Shown: one piece after another, positions 25,411-33,492 of the stretch
Position numbering within the stretch: position 1 is the stretch's first letter
How the letters are laid out: every line of letters starts with the position of its first letter
NCBI GenBank assembly: GCA_023450085.1
Contig: JAEXHI010000037.1
Location: 1 to 64,000 of the forward strand
Source of the DNA: Bacteroidota bacterium
GTDB taxonomy: Bacteria; Bacteroidota; Bacteroidia; Sphingobacteriales; Sphingobacteriaceae
Direction of reading: 5' to 3'
Length of the DNA: 64,000 nucleotides
Notes under the pieces: model-generated
What the model saw: only the letters and a program-made list of their open reading frames with translations
Database searches by the model: none
Told to the model about the DNA's origin: nothing
Made by a program: the position numbers and the translations under genes

Positions 25411-26562
25411 ATGAAAAAAATAATTCTTTCTGCCTTATTGCTTGCTCCTGTGGCATTAATGGCTCAATCAGATTTTACGCTAAAGGGTGCCGCAAAATCC
25501 GTAGCCAATGGCAATAAAGTATACTTGGTATACGCTGAAAATGGTCAGAGATTAACCGATTCTGCTATCGTAAATAATGGTTCGTTTGAATTCAAAGGTA
25601 AAGTTACTTCCCCAGTAATGGGTAATTTGTTCAATAACGTAAACCCATATAAAAAAGGTGCTAATACCCGTAATATGGATTATACGGCTTTATATATTGA
25701 GCCGGGAAACATCACTATAAACAGTACTGATAGTTTGAAGTCAGGTGTGGCTGGTGGTACCCCAATTAATATTGATAATGCAAAATTGAATGTTTTGTTA
25801 AAGCCTTTTACTGAAAAAGAAAAGGTGTTGAATGACGAGTATTCGAAATTTACTAAAGAGCAGAAAGAGGATGATGCGGTAATGGATGCTTTTATGGAAA
25901 AATACAATGCTGTTAGGGATCAAAAAATACCTGTTTATTTAGCTTTTGCTAAAAACAATCCGAAATCATACATCAGTTTAGTTCAGTTGGCTTCTTTAGC
26001 TTCTAATGATAAAGCGGTTGGTGAGGTAGAAAAATTATATGCCACACTTTCACCTGAACTAAAGGCTTCTAAAACTGGACAAAACATCCCTAAAACTATC
26101 GAGGCCACTAAAAAAACTGCAGTTGGTGTAGCGGCAATGGATTTTACACAAAACGATCCTAATGGTAAGGCTGTGAAATTATCAGACTTTAAAGGTAAAT
26201 ATGTGTTGATTGATTTCTGGGCTTCATGGTGCGGTCCTTGTCGTAATGAAAACCCTAATGTAGTAGAAGCTTTTAATAAATTCAAAGATAAAAACTTTAC
26301 TATTCTAGGTGTTTCTTTGGATGGAGGTACCACTAAAACAACTAAGGAGCAATGGTTAAAAGCTGTAGAGGATGATAAATTGGCTTGGACACAAGTGTCT
26401 GACATGCAAGGTTGGAGCAATGAAGTATCTACTGCTTGGGGAATTAGAAGTATTCCTGCTAATTTCTTAGTTGATCCAAATGGTAAAATTGTTGCAAAAG
26501 ACTTAAGAGGCGGTGCATTGCACAAAAAACTTGCGGAGCTTTTAGATAAAAAAACAAAATAA
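25411..26562 (+). CDS. TlpA-like thiol:disulfide oxidoreductase with N-terminal DUF4369
   Basis: The 383-aa exported protein has a signal peptide (residues 1-18, ending LMAQ), an N-terminal beta domain of the DUF4369 type (DFTLKGAAKSVANGNKVYLV, AIVNNGSFEFKGKV), a helical linker, and a C-terminal AhpC/TSA-thioredoxin domain. The redox centre is WASWCGPC at about 270-277, and the cis-Pro loop is IRSIPANFLVD. Such proteins keep periplasmic thiols reduced or serve cytochrome c maturation. The active site is intact. It has its own promoter and terminator and is a single gene. Confidence 0.92.
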   Translation: MKKIILSALLLAPVALMAQSDFTLKGAAKSVANGNKVYLVYAENGQRLTDSAIVNNGSFEFKGKVTSPVMGNLFNNVNPYKKGANTRNMDYTALYIEPGNITINSTDSLKSGVAGGTPINIDNAKLNVLLKPFTEKEKVLNDEYSKFTKEQKEDDAVMDAFMEKYNAVRDQKIPVYLAFAKNNPKSYISLVQLASLASNDKAVGEVEKLYATLSPELKASKTGQNIPKTIEATKKTAVGVAAMDFTQNDPNGKAVKLSDFKGKYVLIDFWASWCGPCRNENPNVVEAFNKFKDKNFTILGVSLDGGTTKTTKEQWLKAVEDDKLAWTQVSDMQGWSNEVSTAWGIRSIPANFLVDPNGKIVAKDLRGGALHKKLAELLDKKTK

Positions 26563-26588
26563 GATTTTTCGAAAGATAATAATGAAGG

Positions 26589-26618
26589 GCTTCTACTTAA
26601 CGGTAGAAGCTTTTTTTG
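26589..26618 (+). terminator. Intrinsic terminator of the TlpA-like gene
   Basis: An 8-bp stem GCTTCTAC/GTAGAAGC with a 6-nt loop is followed by seven Ts at 26611-26617, 27 bp after the stop codon. Confidence 0.88.
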
Positions 26619-26633
26619 TATTGTAGAAAATAT

Positions 26634-26742
26634 AACCACACAGACACATAGGCATTGTTTTTATGATTGTGTCAGATAATTTGAAAAGGATAAGCCGCAA
26701 CATTTTATAATGCAATTGGGTTTGCTATGTGTCTATGTGGTT
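26634..26742. repeat. Inverted-repeat element, AACCACAYAGACACATAG arms
   Basis: The arm at 26634-26651 and the complement of 26725-26742 agree at 17 of 18 positions. The arms enclose about 73 bp. Each arm reads as CCAC-X-ACAC-X with X = ATAG (first X CAG in the left arm), the same plan as the elements at 50424, 51945 and 63716. It lies just beyond the TlpA-like terminator. No open frame lies inside. Confidence 0.75.
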
Positions 26743-26967
26743 CAATTAATGATCTTGGTTTTTATATAGACTGTCATGAGATTGCTTCGTCGTTCCTTCT
26801 CGCAAAGACGAAAAAGAGAGCGTCACTTCGAAGAATAGCCTGTTCCGTTTTTTTCGGAAAGGCAATCTTAAAGTAGAATATATGTTATTCTTATTAGGTA
26901 TGGTTGATTATTCAGTGAAATAATAATCCCTAGTTAGTTGCTGCTCTTGGCGTGTAGAAATAGGTGT
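26743..26967. repeat. Degenerate interspersed element between convergent genes
   Basis: This stretch (part of a 405-bp gene-free gap) contains GTCATGAGATTGCTTCGTCG and a TTCGAAGAA...GGCAATCTTAAAG end, words shared with the GCGAGG...GAAGCAATC palindrome at 48029. It looks like a decayed copy of that element. Nothing else is recognised. Confidence 0.45.
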
Positions 26968-27741
26968 TTATATGATGATTCCCAATGCAACGAAAACGAC
27001 TCCTACAAAAGAAATGAGGAAGGCTGGTTTGCCAAAAAGAAGACCAAGTACTACGCCTGCGATAATTAGGAAAATCCCAATCCAAATGTAACTGGTTGCA
27101 TTTGTTTGTCCATCTGGAGAAAGTTGTGGCGTGTTTTTGCTGCTTTCTGTGTTTACGATAGCTTCCTCTTTACTTGGAGCTGTAGTGGTTTCTACTTTGT
27201 GGTTGCTTGGCGATGCTGTTGCTCTTGTAATTGGTGCTGGTGCCGCAATTTCTTTTTCTGGCTTTACGGGTTCCTTTTCAACTTTAATAACAGGTTTTGC
27301 TTTGGCAATTACTTCCTCTTTTTTTACAGGAGGAGGGGTAGCTGCCTTCGGTGTAGGGCTGCTAGGCTTTGCTGTTGTTTTGGCTGTGGTATTTTCCTTT
27401 ACTACAGTATTATTCTTTGGTTTCGCCGTACTGGTTACCTTTGGACTTGCTACAACGGTTTTTTCTGGCTCAACTTTAGTAGGGACAGTAGTCTTTGTTT
27501 TTGTAGCAGTGTAAGTTGCTGGTTTTTTACTGAATGTAGTTTTCTTCTTGCTGTTGACAGTAGTAGGAACATTATCTGCTGGTAGCTGCACCACCTCTTT
27601 TTGGGGCGTAATTTCCTTGGCAGTGACCACAACGGAAACTCTTTTGGGTTGTTCCTGTTGCGAAAAACCTAAAAAAGGGAACATGAGCAGTCCTAATAGG
27701 AGGAAAGCGAAATAAAATGGTTTATTTAGGTTGTTGCTCAA
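26968..27741 (-). CDS. Thr/Lys/Pro-rich exported protein with two C-terminal membrane helices
   Basis: No family is recognised. The product has an N-terminal hydrophobic segment (FYFAFLLLGLLMFPFLGFSQ) that fits a signal peptide or anchor, then about 150 residues of low-complexity Lys/Thr/Pro/Ala sequence with repeated VKKEE, KTTVPTK and TTAKPSSPTP-like units. At the end are two closely spaced hydrophobic helices (YIWIGIFLIIAGVVLGLLFG and FLISFVGVVFVALGII). The start is uncertain: I place it at a TTG (27741) giving a short pre-signal segment; the frame also extends to a TTG at 27786. The strong compositional bias produces long spurious frames on the other strand. It follows purD after a terminator, so it is probably transcribed separately. 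Confidence 0.68.
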   Translation of the reverse strand: MSNNLNKPFYFAFLLLGLLMFPFLGFSQQEQPKRVSVVVTAKEITPQKEVVQLPADNVPTTVNSKKKTTFSKKPATYTATKTKTTVPTKVEPEKTVVASPKVTSTAKPKNNTVVKENTTAKTTAKPSSPTPKAATPPPVKKEEVIAKAKPVIKVEKEPVKPEKEIAAPAPITRATASPSNHKVETTTAPSKEEAIVNTESSKNTPQLSPDGQTNATSYIWIGIFLIIAGVVLGLLFGKPAFLISFVGVVFVALGIII

Positions 27742-27810
27742 GCTACAGTTATATTGCTCTGTTTTGTAACAAAAAAAATGTGCCAATTAGCCAAATAGGT
27801 AGCTGTAATA

Positions 27811-27856
27811 AAAAAAATCCCGACCAGTGCTATAGCGATAGACCTAATCGGGATGT
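27811..27856 (-). terminator. Intrinsic terminator of purD
   Basis: ATCCCGA at 27818-27824 pairs with TCGGGAT at 27848-27854, with inner partial pairing (GCTATAGC), and on the minus strand a run of eight Ts follows. It lies 74 bp beyond the purD stop. Confidence 0.75.
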
Positions 27857-27929
27857 GGATAATCGCACCTTGTAACTACAAGTTTACGAAAAATGTTGAT
27901 AAGTGAGAAATTTTTACCTCAAATTGAGA

Positions 27930-29201
27930 TTATATTAGGTCAAAGCCTATGTCTTCCCTAAAATATTTGCCATCAAAATATATCCTAGCGGCATCAGCAG
28001 TGGCACTTTGCAACGCCTCAAATTGGGTATCTTTTACACTACTAATTGCTAAAACTCTACCGCCATTGGTTTTCACTACGCCGCCTTCTAGGGTTGTACC
28101 CGCATGGAAAGCATAAGAATCCCTAATGTTCTCTAAGCCTGAAATGGCTTTTCCTTTTTCGTACTCGCCTGGATATCCTCCAGCTACAATCATTACCGTG
28201 GCGGCGTTTTTAGGGCTGATTTGGATTTGGTAGTTGCCTAATTCTTTTTTGCTACTTGCTATGAATAGTTCCAATAGGTCACTCTCAATTCTTGGGATTA
28301 CACTTTCAGTCTCAGGATCGCCCATGCGGCAATTGTATTCAATTACATAAGGATCGTCACCTACTTTAATTAATCCGAAAAAGATAAAGCCTGTATAATC
28401 AATTCCTTCACTGGCTAAGCCATTTACGGTAGGTTTAATAATTTGTTCTTCAATTTTGTTTAAAAACGTTGCATCGGCAAATGGAACTGGAGAAACAGAG
28501 CCCATACCGCCAGTGTTTAAACCTGTATCACCCTGTCCAATTCGTTTGTAATCTTTAGCCTCTGGCAAAGTCACATAGTTTTTCCCGTCACTTAATACAA
28601 ATACTGATAATTCAATACCTGTTAAAAACTCTTCCACCACTACAGTTGAGCCAGCTTTGCCAAATTTGCCATCTAACATTAATCTCAACTCATCTTGCGC
28701 TTCTTGATGGTTATCGATAATCAATACCCCTTTACCTGCAGCAAGTCCATCAGCTTTAAGTACGATTGGAAGGCTGTGTTGAGCCAAATAGGTTAAACCC
28801 TCGTTGAGGTTCTCATTGGTAAATGACTTGGATTTTGCAGTAGGAATATGATGACGCTCCATGAACTGTTTGGAGAAATCTTTACTTCCTTCTAAAATGG
28901 CACCTTCTTTTTTAGGGCCAATTACAGGGATATGAGCCAATTCTTCATCATTCACAAAAAAATCGTGAATACCCAAAACCAAAGGTTCTTCGGGACCAAC
29001 CACTAACATGTCAATTTCCTCTTTTAAAGCAAGTGCTTTCACGGCTTCAAAATCGTTGGGATTGATATTTACGTTTTTTCCGTAATTAGCAGTTCCTGCA
29101 TTACCTGGGGCAATGATTAGTTTGTCACATTTTTCCGATTGGCTTAATTTCCAAGCAAAAGCACATTCTCTTCCGCCAGAACCTATTAGTAAGATATTCA
29201 T
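27930..29201 (-). CDS. purD: Phosphoribosylamine--glycine ligase
   Basis: PurD joins glycine to phosphoribosylamine with ATP, the second step of purine synthesis. The 423-aa product has the family length and landmarks: N-terminal GSGGRECAFAWKL, the ATP-grasp strand VLKADGLAAGKGV, the signature DTGLNTGGMGSVSP, and the metal-binding EYNCRMGDPETE. The C-terminal domain (GGYPGEYEKGKAI, FHAGT, GGRVLAISS) is complete. It is a single gene away from other pur genes. A consensus -7 box ends only 4 nt before the ATG, which suggests a leaderless or nearly leaderless mRNA. Confidence 0.96.
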   Translation of the reverse strand: MNILLIGSGGRECAFAWKLSQSEKCDKLIIAPGNAGTANYGKNVNINPNDFEAVKALALKEEIDMLVVGPEEPLVLGIHDFFVNDEELAHIPVIGPKKEGAILEGSKDFSKQFMERHHIPTAKSKSFTNENLNEGLTYLAQHSLPIVLKADGLAAGKGVLIIDNHQEAQDELRLMLDGKFGKAGSTVVVEEFLTGIELSVFVLSDGKNYVTLPEAKDYKRIGQGDTGLNTGGMGSVSPVPFADATFLNKIEEQIIKPTVNGLASEGIDYTGFIFFGLIKVGDDPYVIEYNCRMGDPETESVIPRIESDLLELFIASSKKELGNYQIQISPKNAATVMIVAGGYPGEYEKGKAISGLENIRDSYAFHAGTTLEGGVVKTNGGRVLAISSVKDTQFEALQSATADAARIYFDGKYFREDIGFDLI

Positions 29202-29205
29202 AGCG

Positions 29206-29213
29206 CAAAGATA
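29206..29213 (-). promoter_or_regulatory. -7 promoter element abutting the purD start codon
   Basis: On the minus strand TATCTTTG matches TAnnTTTG exactly and its last base is 5 nt from the ATG at 29201. In this promoter class transcription starts about 4-7 nt after the box, so the mRNA would begin at or within a base or two of the ATG. No good -33 element is visible. Confidence 0.5.
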
Positions 29214-29329
29214 TTGCTTTCTGCTTACGAGGGGTATAAAAAGTTAAAAGTGAGAGATAAAAATGTGAGTAGGTGAGTTGATTACTCGTTGAGGCGCTAA
29301 TATGAAATAATTTTGATAACGTTTATGGC

Positions 29330-30016
29330 TTATTCTGGTAGTTCAATGGTGAGTAAAATAGCATCGTTACTTAGGGCTTCCATTTCAACTTTGTCGGTGT
29401 CCCATATCGCAAGTCCATCTCTTTCGTGTAGCAATCGGCCATCAATTTCAAAAGCGCCCACCAATACAAATGCATATAGGATCGAAGCAGGAGGTAAAGT
29501 ATAGTCGTTTTCGCCTCTGCCTTTAAATCGACTCACGCCAATTTTGAAAGGTACATTCTCTTCCGTGATGATATTTAGGTGGTTTGGTTTGCTCAAGTCG
29601 ATATTTAAGAAAGACGGCGTGCTGGAATACTCTTTGTCGCTTTTGATGGCCACAATCAAATAGCTAATGGTGACATCTGGGTAGGGATTCTTTAATTTAA
29701 AGAAGGAGCTTTCTTGGTGGAAAATCATCGCGCTTTTGCCCACTTCGATATCGAATTGGTTTTCCTCTTCATCAAAATAGGTTATGGTGCCTAAAATTGG
29801 GATAATGATAACGTAGCCCTGCTCGCGGTGGAAGAAATTGATAGAGGCATCTGGAGCTAGCATGTCATCATGTAGGGCGTATAAATCACCTATCGGTTCT
29901 TTAGCTGGGTTGTAAATGTTGTCGAAATTAAAGGTGCTATACCTTTTGATTCTTTCATTTTCGGTCACACTTCTTTGGTCGGAAAGAAATATCTTTCCCT
30001 GAGAGATTATTTTCAT
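29330..30016 (-). CDS. Pirin-like bicupin protein with degenerate metal site
   Basis: The 228-aa product matches the pirin/YhaK layout: an N-terminal SVTENERIKRYSTFNFDNIYNP segment (compare RxFxTFSFxxYYDP), then DLYALHDDMLAP, a first cupin barrel and a shorter second one ending LLHERDGLAIWDTDKVEMEA and ILLTIELP. Functional pirins hold iron with HPHxxxE and a downstream His/Glu. Here the segment reads NFFHREQG and the second pair is missing, so metal binding is doubtful. It is last in a tightly packed operon (4-bp overlap with the gene before it) behind a secreted dioxygenase. No enzyme role can be assigned. Confidence 0.78.
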   Translation of the reverse strand: MKIISQGKIFLSDQRSVTENERIKRYSTFNFDNIYNPAKEPIGDLYALHDDMLAPDASINFFHREQGYVIIIPILGTITYFDEEENQFDIEVGKSAMIFHQESSFFKLKNPYPDVTISYLIVAIKSDKEYSSTPSFLNIDLSKPNHLNIITEENVPFKIGVSRFKGRGENDYTLPPASILYAFVLVGAFEIDGRLLHERDGLAIWDTDKVEMEALSNDAILLTIELPE

Positions 30017-30516
30017 TGTTGTATACTATAAATGGAAAGATATGGGCTAATGGTAAAAAGGTCAGTTAAGGTTTCGCCCATATTTTCCGTTGTTGAATTT
30101 GCTTTAGAGGTCAGTAGATATTGGTCAATTTGTGCTAGGTAGTTGAGCTCGTCGCTGTAAAAATTGATGGCTACGATATGTTTATCTATGTTTCGTAAAT
30201 CAGAGTTAACGATTTCGAATCGGAATTGATTAAAGGTTAAGAATAGCAGCCCCAGATTATTGGTAACATCGGGTACAATACCATTAAGTTGTTTCACGTA
30301 GCCCACAATGGCCCCGCTTACTAAAAAGTGTAATTGGCTGGCGGTAGGAGCATGTTGCAGCAATTTTGCAAACGTGTGGTGCTTGTTTTCTTGGTCGTAG
30401 TATTGCGCCTGCATCTTAAACTCGGTAAATGAGTCATTAAACACTAGCCTTTCCCATGTGCCTACACTATCGATGGTGATTATTTTCCGATAACAAAGCC
30501 TAATTTTCCCTTTCAT
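30013..30516 (-). CDS. Unrecognised soluble protein of the dioxygenase-pirin operon
   Basis: The 167-aa product has no signal peptide or membrane helix and matches no family I know. It has mixed alpha/beta character, with a hydrophobic core stretch (LHFLVSGAIVGYV, GLLFLTFNQFRFEIV) and a C-terminal YLSIYSIQQ. Its start codon overlaps the stop of the small membrane gene by 4 bp (ATGA) and its own stop overlaps the pirin-like start in the same way, so the genes are almost certainly translationally coupled. A role with its neighbours is likely, but the nature of it is not visible. Confidence 0.75.
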   Translation of the reverse strand: MKGKIRLCYRKIITIDSVGTWERLVFNDSFTEFKMQAQYYDQENKHHTFAKLLQHAPTASQLHFLVSGAIVGYVKQLNGIVPDVTNNLGLLFLTFNQFRFEIVNSDLRNIDKHIVAINFYSDELNYLAQIDQYLLTSKANSTTENMGETLTDLFTISPYLSIYSIQQ

Positions 30517-30713
30517 GATTTGTTTTCCTCTTTAATAAGTGCTAACGTGCTTGCTAAAAAAGCCAACACAAAAATTAGGTTTAATCCTACTAGCAAAGCT
30601 TTAAAAGGCATGCCATGGACTTGCTGATTGCTTTCAGTGTCTAAGCAGTTTGAGGTAAGCACAATGGAGGCAATCAATAAAATGCCGCAAAGCGAAGTCA
30701 AAAACCTTTTCAT
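30513..30713 (-). CDS. Small two-helix membrane protein
   Basis: The 66-aa product has two hydrophobic helices (about residues 5-21 and 41-60) joined by a polar loop with NCLDTESNQQVHGM, and a short charged tail KEENKS. No family is recognised. I chose the ATG at 30713 (MKRFLTS), which fits 10 bp behind the dioxygenase stop; the frame also extends to 30737 but would overlap that gene. Its 4-bp overlap with the next gene supports it being real. Confidence 0.65.
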   Translation of the reverse strand: MKRFLTSLCGILLIASIVLTSNCLDTESNQQVHGMPFKALLVGLNLIFVLAFLASTLALIKEENKS

Positions 30714-30723
30714 GATAGGGAAT

Positions 30724-31446
30724 TTAAACAGGAACACTGAGTTGTATTTTAAGTTCGAAACCTGCCGAAAGACTGCCTGTTACCGTGGCGATTTGTATTC
30801 CTGTGGTATCATCGCTAAAAACATTGTCATTTTTATTGTAGGTATAGCCTGATAAGCCTTTGCTGTAGCCGTTTACTAGCGCTACGGCAGTGCCTGTGCC
30901 TTCTGGAAAAGCAATTTGCGTTACCTTAAGGGATTTGCCGGCTGCGTTGTAAACGTGTACATGGATATGGGTTGCTCGGCCAGTATACCAACCTGGGAAA
31001 ATGGTAGTGAAAGTTACCAGCCCATTCGCGTCAGTGGTTTGTCGGCCACGCAAGAAATGTACGGATTGGTAATTGGTAGATTGCATGCCGGTGCCACCAT
31101 ATTCAGAATAGTTGCCTTCGGCATCGCAATGCCAAATGTCTACAATGGCTCCTGCCAAAGGACTGCAATTACCGCTGCTGTTTCCAATGGTGATTTTGGT
31201 GGTTAATTTATAACCAGTTCTTCCATCGGTGATGTCACTTCGTACATATGAAGCAGGTACTTTGGTAGGGAAAGGTCCTTCTGTTTCGGTAGGGGCTACC
31301 ACGCAATTGCTGGTAGACGAACCGCCGGTTGCTGTAGTGGTGGTTCCTGCATTTTCTGTGGTGCTAGATTTTTTGCAGGCATCGATAACTACGGGAGTAG
31401 AGATTGCTCCAATCAACAGACTCCTTAAAAAGTTTTTTCTTTCCAT
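30724..31446 (-). CDS. Exported intradiol ring-cleavage dioxygenase-like protein
   Basis: The 240-aa product has an N-terminal export signal (MERKNFLRSLLIGAISTP, a Tat-like RKNFL pattern, with Cys at the end of VVIDAC as a possible lipidation site), a Ser/Thr/Gly linker, and an intradiol dioxygenase domain. The Fe(III) ligands of the family are visible: Tyr in GNYSEYGG, Tyr in FPGWYTGRATH, and the two His of THIHVHV. The domain opens with APTETEGPFPTK, as usual. Family members cleave catechol-type rings between the hydroxyls; the physiological substrate of the exported forms is unclear. The start at 31446 is preferred to 31476. It heads the operon of four genes. Confidence 0.86.
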   Translation of the reverse strand: MERKNFLRSLLIGAISTPVVIDACKKSSTTENAGTTTTATGGSSTSNCVVAPTETEGPFPTKVPASYVRSDITDGRTGYKLTTKITIGNSSGNCSPLAGAIVDIWHCDAEGNYSEYGGTGMQSTNYQSVHFLRGRQTTDANGLVTFTTIFPGWYTGRATHIHVHVYNAAGKSLKVTQIAFPEGTGTAVALVNGYSKGLSGYTYNKNDNVFSDDTTGIQIATVTGSLSAGFELKIQLSVPV

Positions 31447-31569
31447 ATCAAATAAGCTTGGTGAAACACTTATCAAATATGTGAAGCGATGCTTTTTTTA
31501 GCAAGCAAGTGTCGGTTAAGCGGTACTTTGTGCCGACAGAGAAAAACCTGTGTTAAAAAATGTTAAGGT

Positions 31570-32274
31570 TTAAGTGTTCTTCCATTCATTAATAAAAGAA
31601 GCGTAAGTATCGCTAATAGGTAAGGCAAGGCCATTGCTCAGCTGGGCTTTTCGGCTAGCTACCTGCTGCACCTGTTTAACCGCAACCACATAACTGCGGT
31701 GTATGCGTTTAAATTTTTCTGCAGGAAGTTTGTCAATCACTTTTTTGAGCGTGGTTAAGGTTAAAATCATTTTCCCGTTACTCAAGTGGATTTTCACATA
31801 ATCTTCCAAACTTTCGAGATAAACAATTTCCTTGATTTCGATTTTGATGAGCTTGTACTCGGAGTAAACAAAAAGATATTCATTGGGGCCTTCCAAATCT
31901 TTTTGTTGTTTGTAAAGATGGTAATCTAATGCCTTTTTAGTGGCAGTTTTGAACCTTGCATATTCAATGGGCTTTAATAGATAGTCAATGGCATTCAATT
32001 CGAAACCATCAAAAGCAAAGTTTTTGTAGGCAGTGGTAAAAATCACCATTGGTTTTACTGCTAATGAGCCATACAACTCCAGTCCCGTAATGTCGGGCAT
32101 GTCTACGTCTAAAAACAATAAGTCAACTTGAAACTTGCTGAGGTATTCGATGGCAGCCACTGCATCTTCAAAAATATGAACTAAGTTTAAGCCCTCTGTG
32201 GCTTGGATATAGGTTTTAATCAAAGCAAGGGCTAAAGGCTCGTCGTCAATTGCTACGCATTTTAAAGGTTCCAT
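31570..32274 (-). CDS. LytTR-family DNA-binding response regulator
   Basis: The 234-aa product has a receiver domain (acidic pocket IDDE at 9-12, phospho-acceptor Asp56 in LLFLDVDMPD, the Thr/Lys positions TTAY and LLKPIE) and a C-terminal LytTR domain (about 135-230, YLESLEDYVKIHL, FKRIHRSYVVAV). Its start overlaps the stop of the sensor kinase gene by one base (TAATG), so the two are translationally coupled and form one two-component system. The dioxygenase operon begins 123 bp downstream in the same direction and is a plausible target or extension of this transcript. Confidence 0.94.
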   Translation of the reverse strand: MEPLKCVAIDDEPLALALIKTYIQATEGLNLVHIFEDAVAAIEYLSKFQVDLLFLDVDMPDITGLELYGSLAVKPMVIFTTAYKNFAFDGFELNAIDYLLKPIEYARFKTATKKALDYHLYKQQKDLEGPNEYLFVYSEYKLIKIEIKEIVYLESLEDYVKIHLSNGKMILTLTTLKKVIDKLPAEKFKRIHRSYVVAVKQVQQVASRKAQLSNGLALPISDTYASFINEWKNT

Positions 32275-33344
32275 TATACTAGGTGAATTGTGAGGTTAAT
32301 TTTAAATGTTTTTTGATTGTTCTCCACTTCTAGGATATGTCTACCTGGGTAGGTGTATTGTAATCGCTTCTTAGTGTTCTCCATTCCTATTCCTGTCCTC
32401 TTTTCGTTTTTCCTGTCATGGTTAATGGTGTTTTCGCAATACAAGTTAACCAAGTTCTGCTCCACCAACAGCTTAATGGCCAATTTACTATTTTTATGAT
32501 TACTTACACCATATTTAAATACATTTTCTACAAAAGCCATGAGAATCAACGGTGCTATTTTCTTGTTGGCAAAGCTTCCTTTGATTTGATAGTCCACTTG
32601 GGTTTTTTCTGTGATCCTTAATTTTTGCAGGTCGATGTAATCGGTCATGCAGCCAATTTCCATTTCCAAAGGCACCTCGTCATTGCGAGCATCATCAGTG
32701 AGGTAGCGCATCATGTTGGATAGCTTTAAAATAGCGGGCGCAGTGTTCGAGTCCTGTGTAAAAGCTAAAGTGTAAACATTATTAAGGGTGTTGAAGAGAA
32801 AATGAGGATTTACTTGGGCTTTTAAAAAAGCAAGCTCGGCATTGGCTTTTTCAGTTTCGGCCAGTAATGCCCTTTGCATCGTAAGCCTTAATTGTTTGTT
32901 GGTTTCTGTAGCAATGCCAATAATTATGGCCAGTAAAAAAAGAAAGATACTGACAATATCCAATAGCGGTCCTGGATTGCCTTTCTGTGGCGGAGGTCCG
33001 GGTGGAATAGCTCCCTGTGGAGGAAAGGCCTGGTTGTTTGAGCCTGGCTGCGAAATAAAATAATCGAAAGGCCTTGCTATGGCGATGGTAATGAGCAATA
33101 GGAGCAGTATGCCAAAATATAAGCCGTAATTCTTCCGAGCGTAAAGCAACGGGAATAAAATTTTGGTATGGAGGAAATAAATAGCTGTAAATAGGAAACA
33201 GAAGACTAAATAGCCCACAATTGTGGTGATATTGACTGTTTTGTGGTTTTGTCCGAAAAAAATAAAAAGCGGTAAGGTTAAAATCAATACTCCTGCGATG
33301 GCTTGAATGTTGGTGTACAGCCTTACTTTCTTCTGCATTATCAA
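32274..33344 (-). CDS. LytS/YesM-type sensor histidine kinase
   Basis: The 356-aa kinase has four membrane helices (about 13-31, 41-59, 74-91 and 128-146). Between helices 3 and 4 is a Pro/Gly/Gln-rich outer loop (about 98-125). A short coiled coil leads to the His_kinase domain with the phospho-acceptor His181 in QVNPHFLFNTLNN. The ATPase part has the N box (LMAFVENVFKYGV) and a G box (RTGIGMENTKKRLQYTYPG). It is paired with the LytTR regulator by a one-base overlap. The signal is unknown. Confidence 0.93.
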   Translation of the reverse strand: MIMQKKVRLYTNIQAIAGVLILTLPLFIFFGQNHKTVNITTIVGYLVFCFLFTAIYFLHTKILFPLLYARKNYGLYFGILLLLLITIAIARPFDYFISQPGSNNQAFPPQGAIPPGPPPQKGNPGPLLDIVSIFLFLLAIIIGIATETNKQLRLTMQRALLAETEKANAELAFLKAQVNPHFLFNTLNNVYTLAFTQDSNTAPAILKLSNMMRYLTDDARNDEVPLEMEIGCMTDYIDLQKLRITEKTQVDYQIKGSFANKKIAPLILMAFVENVFKYGVSNHKNSKLAIKLLVEQNLVNLYCENTINHDRKNEKRTGIGMENTKKRLQYTYPGRHILEVENNQKTFKINLTIHLV

Positions 33345-33476
33345 AAAAAGCCAGTAAATGTTAAATAATGATAAATGTATCGGTAATCAGGCCATTTGTA
33401 TGGATGAAATGGGGTGGGAATATGGCTAAATGCTTGTCTGCCTGAAATCAAATTTCTGATTATAAAAGAATAAAAC

Positions 33477-33484
33477 TAGATTTG
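33477..33484 (+). promoter_or_regulatory. -7 promoter element before the small secreted ORF
   Basis: TAGATTTG matches TAnnTTTG and ends 8 nt before the ATG at 33493. It supports the small ORF being transcribed, with a leader of only a few bases. Confidence 0.45.
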
Positions 33485-33492
33485 CCGCAATA

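Noticed and set aside
25983..26639. Long frame of 218 codons on the minus strand
   Set aside because: It lies opposite the TlpA-like gene with an intact WASWCGPC redox motif and has a Ser-rich, unfamiliar composition.
27106..27585. Two overlapping plus-strand frames with Cys/Trp/Phe-rich products
   Set aside because: They arise from the strong Lys/Thr/Pro bias of the minus-strand gene at 26968; no start context or family match supports them.
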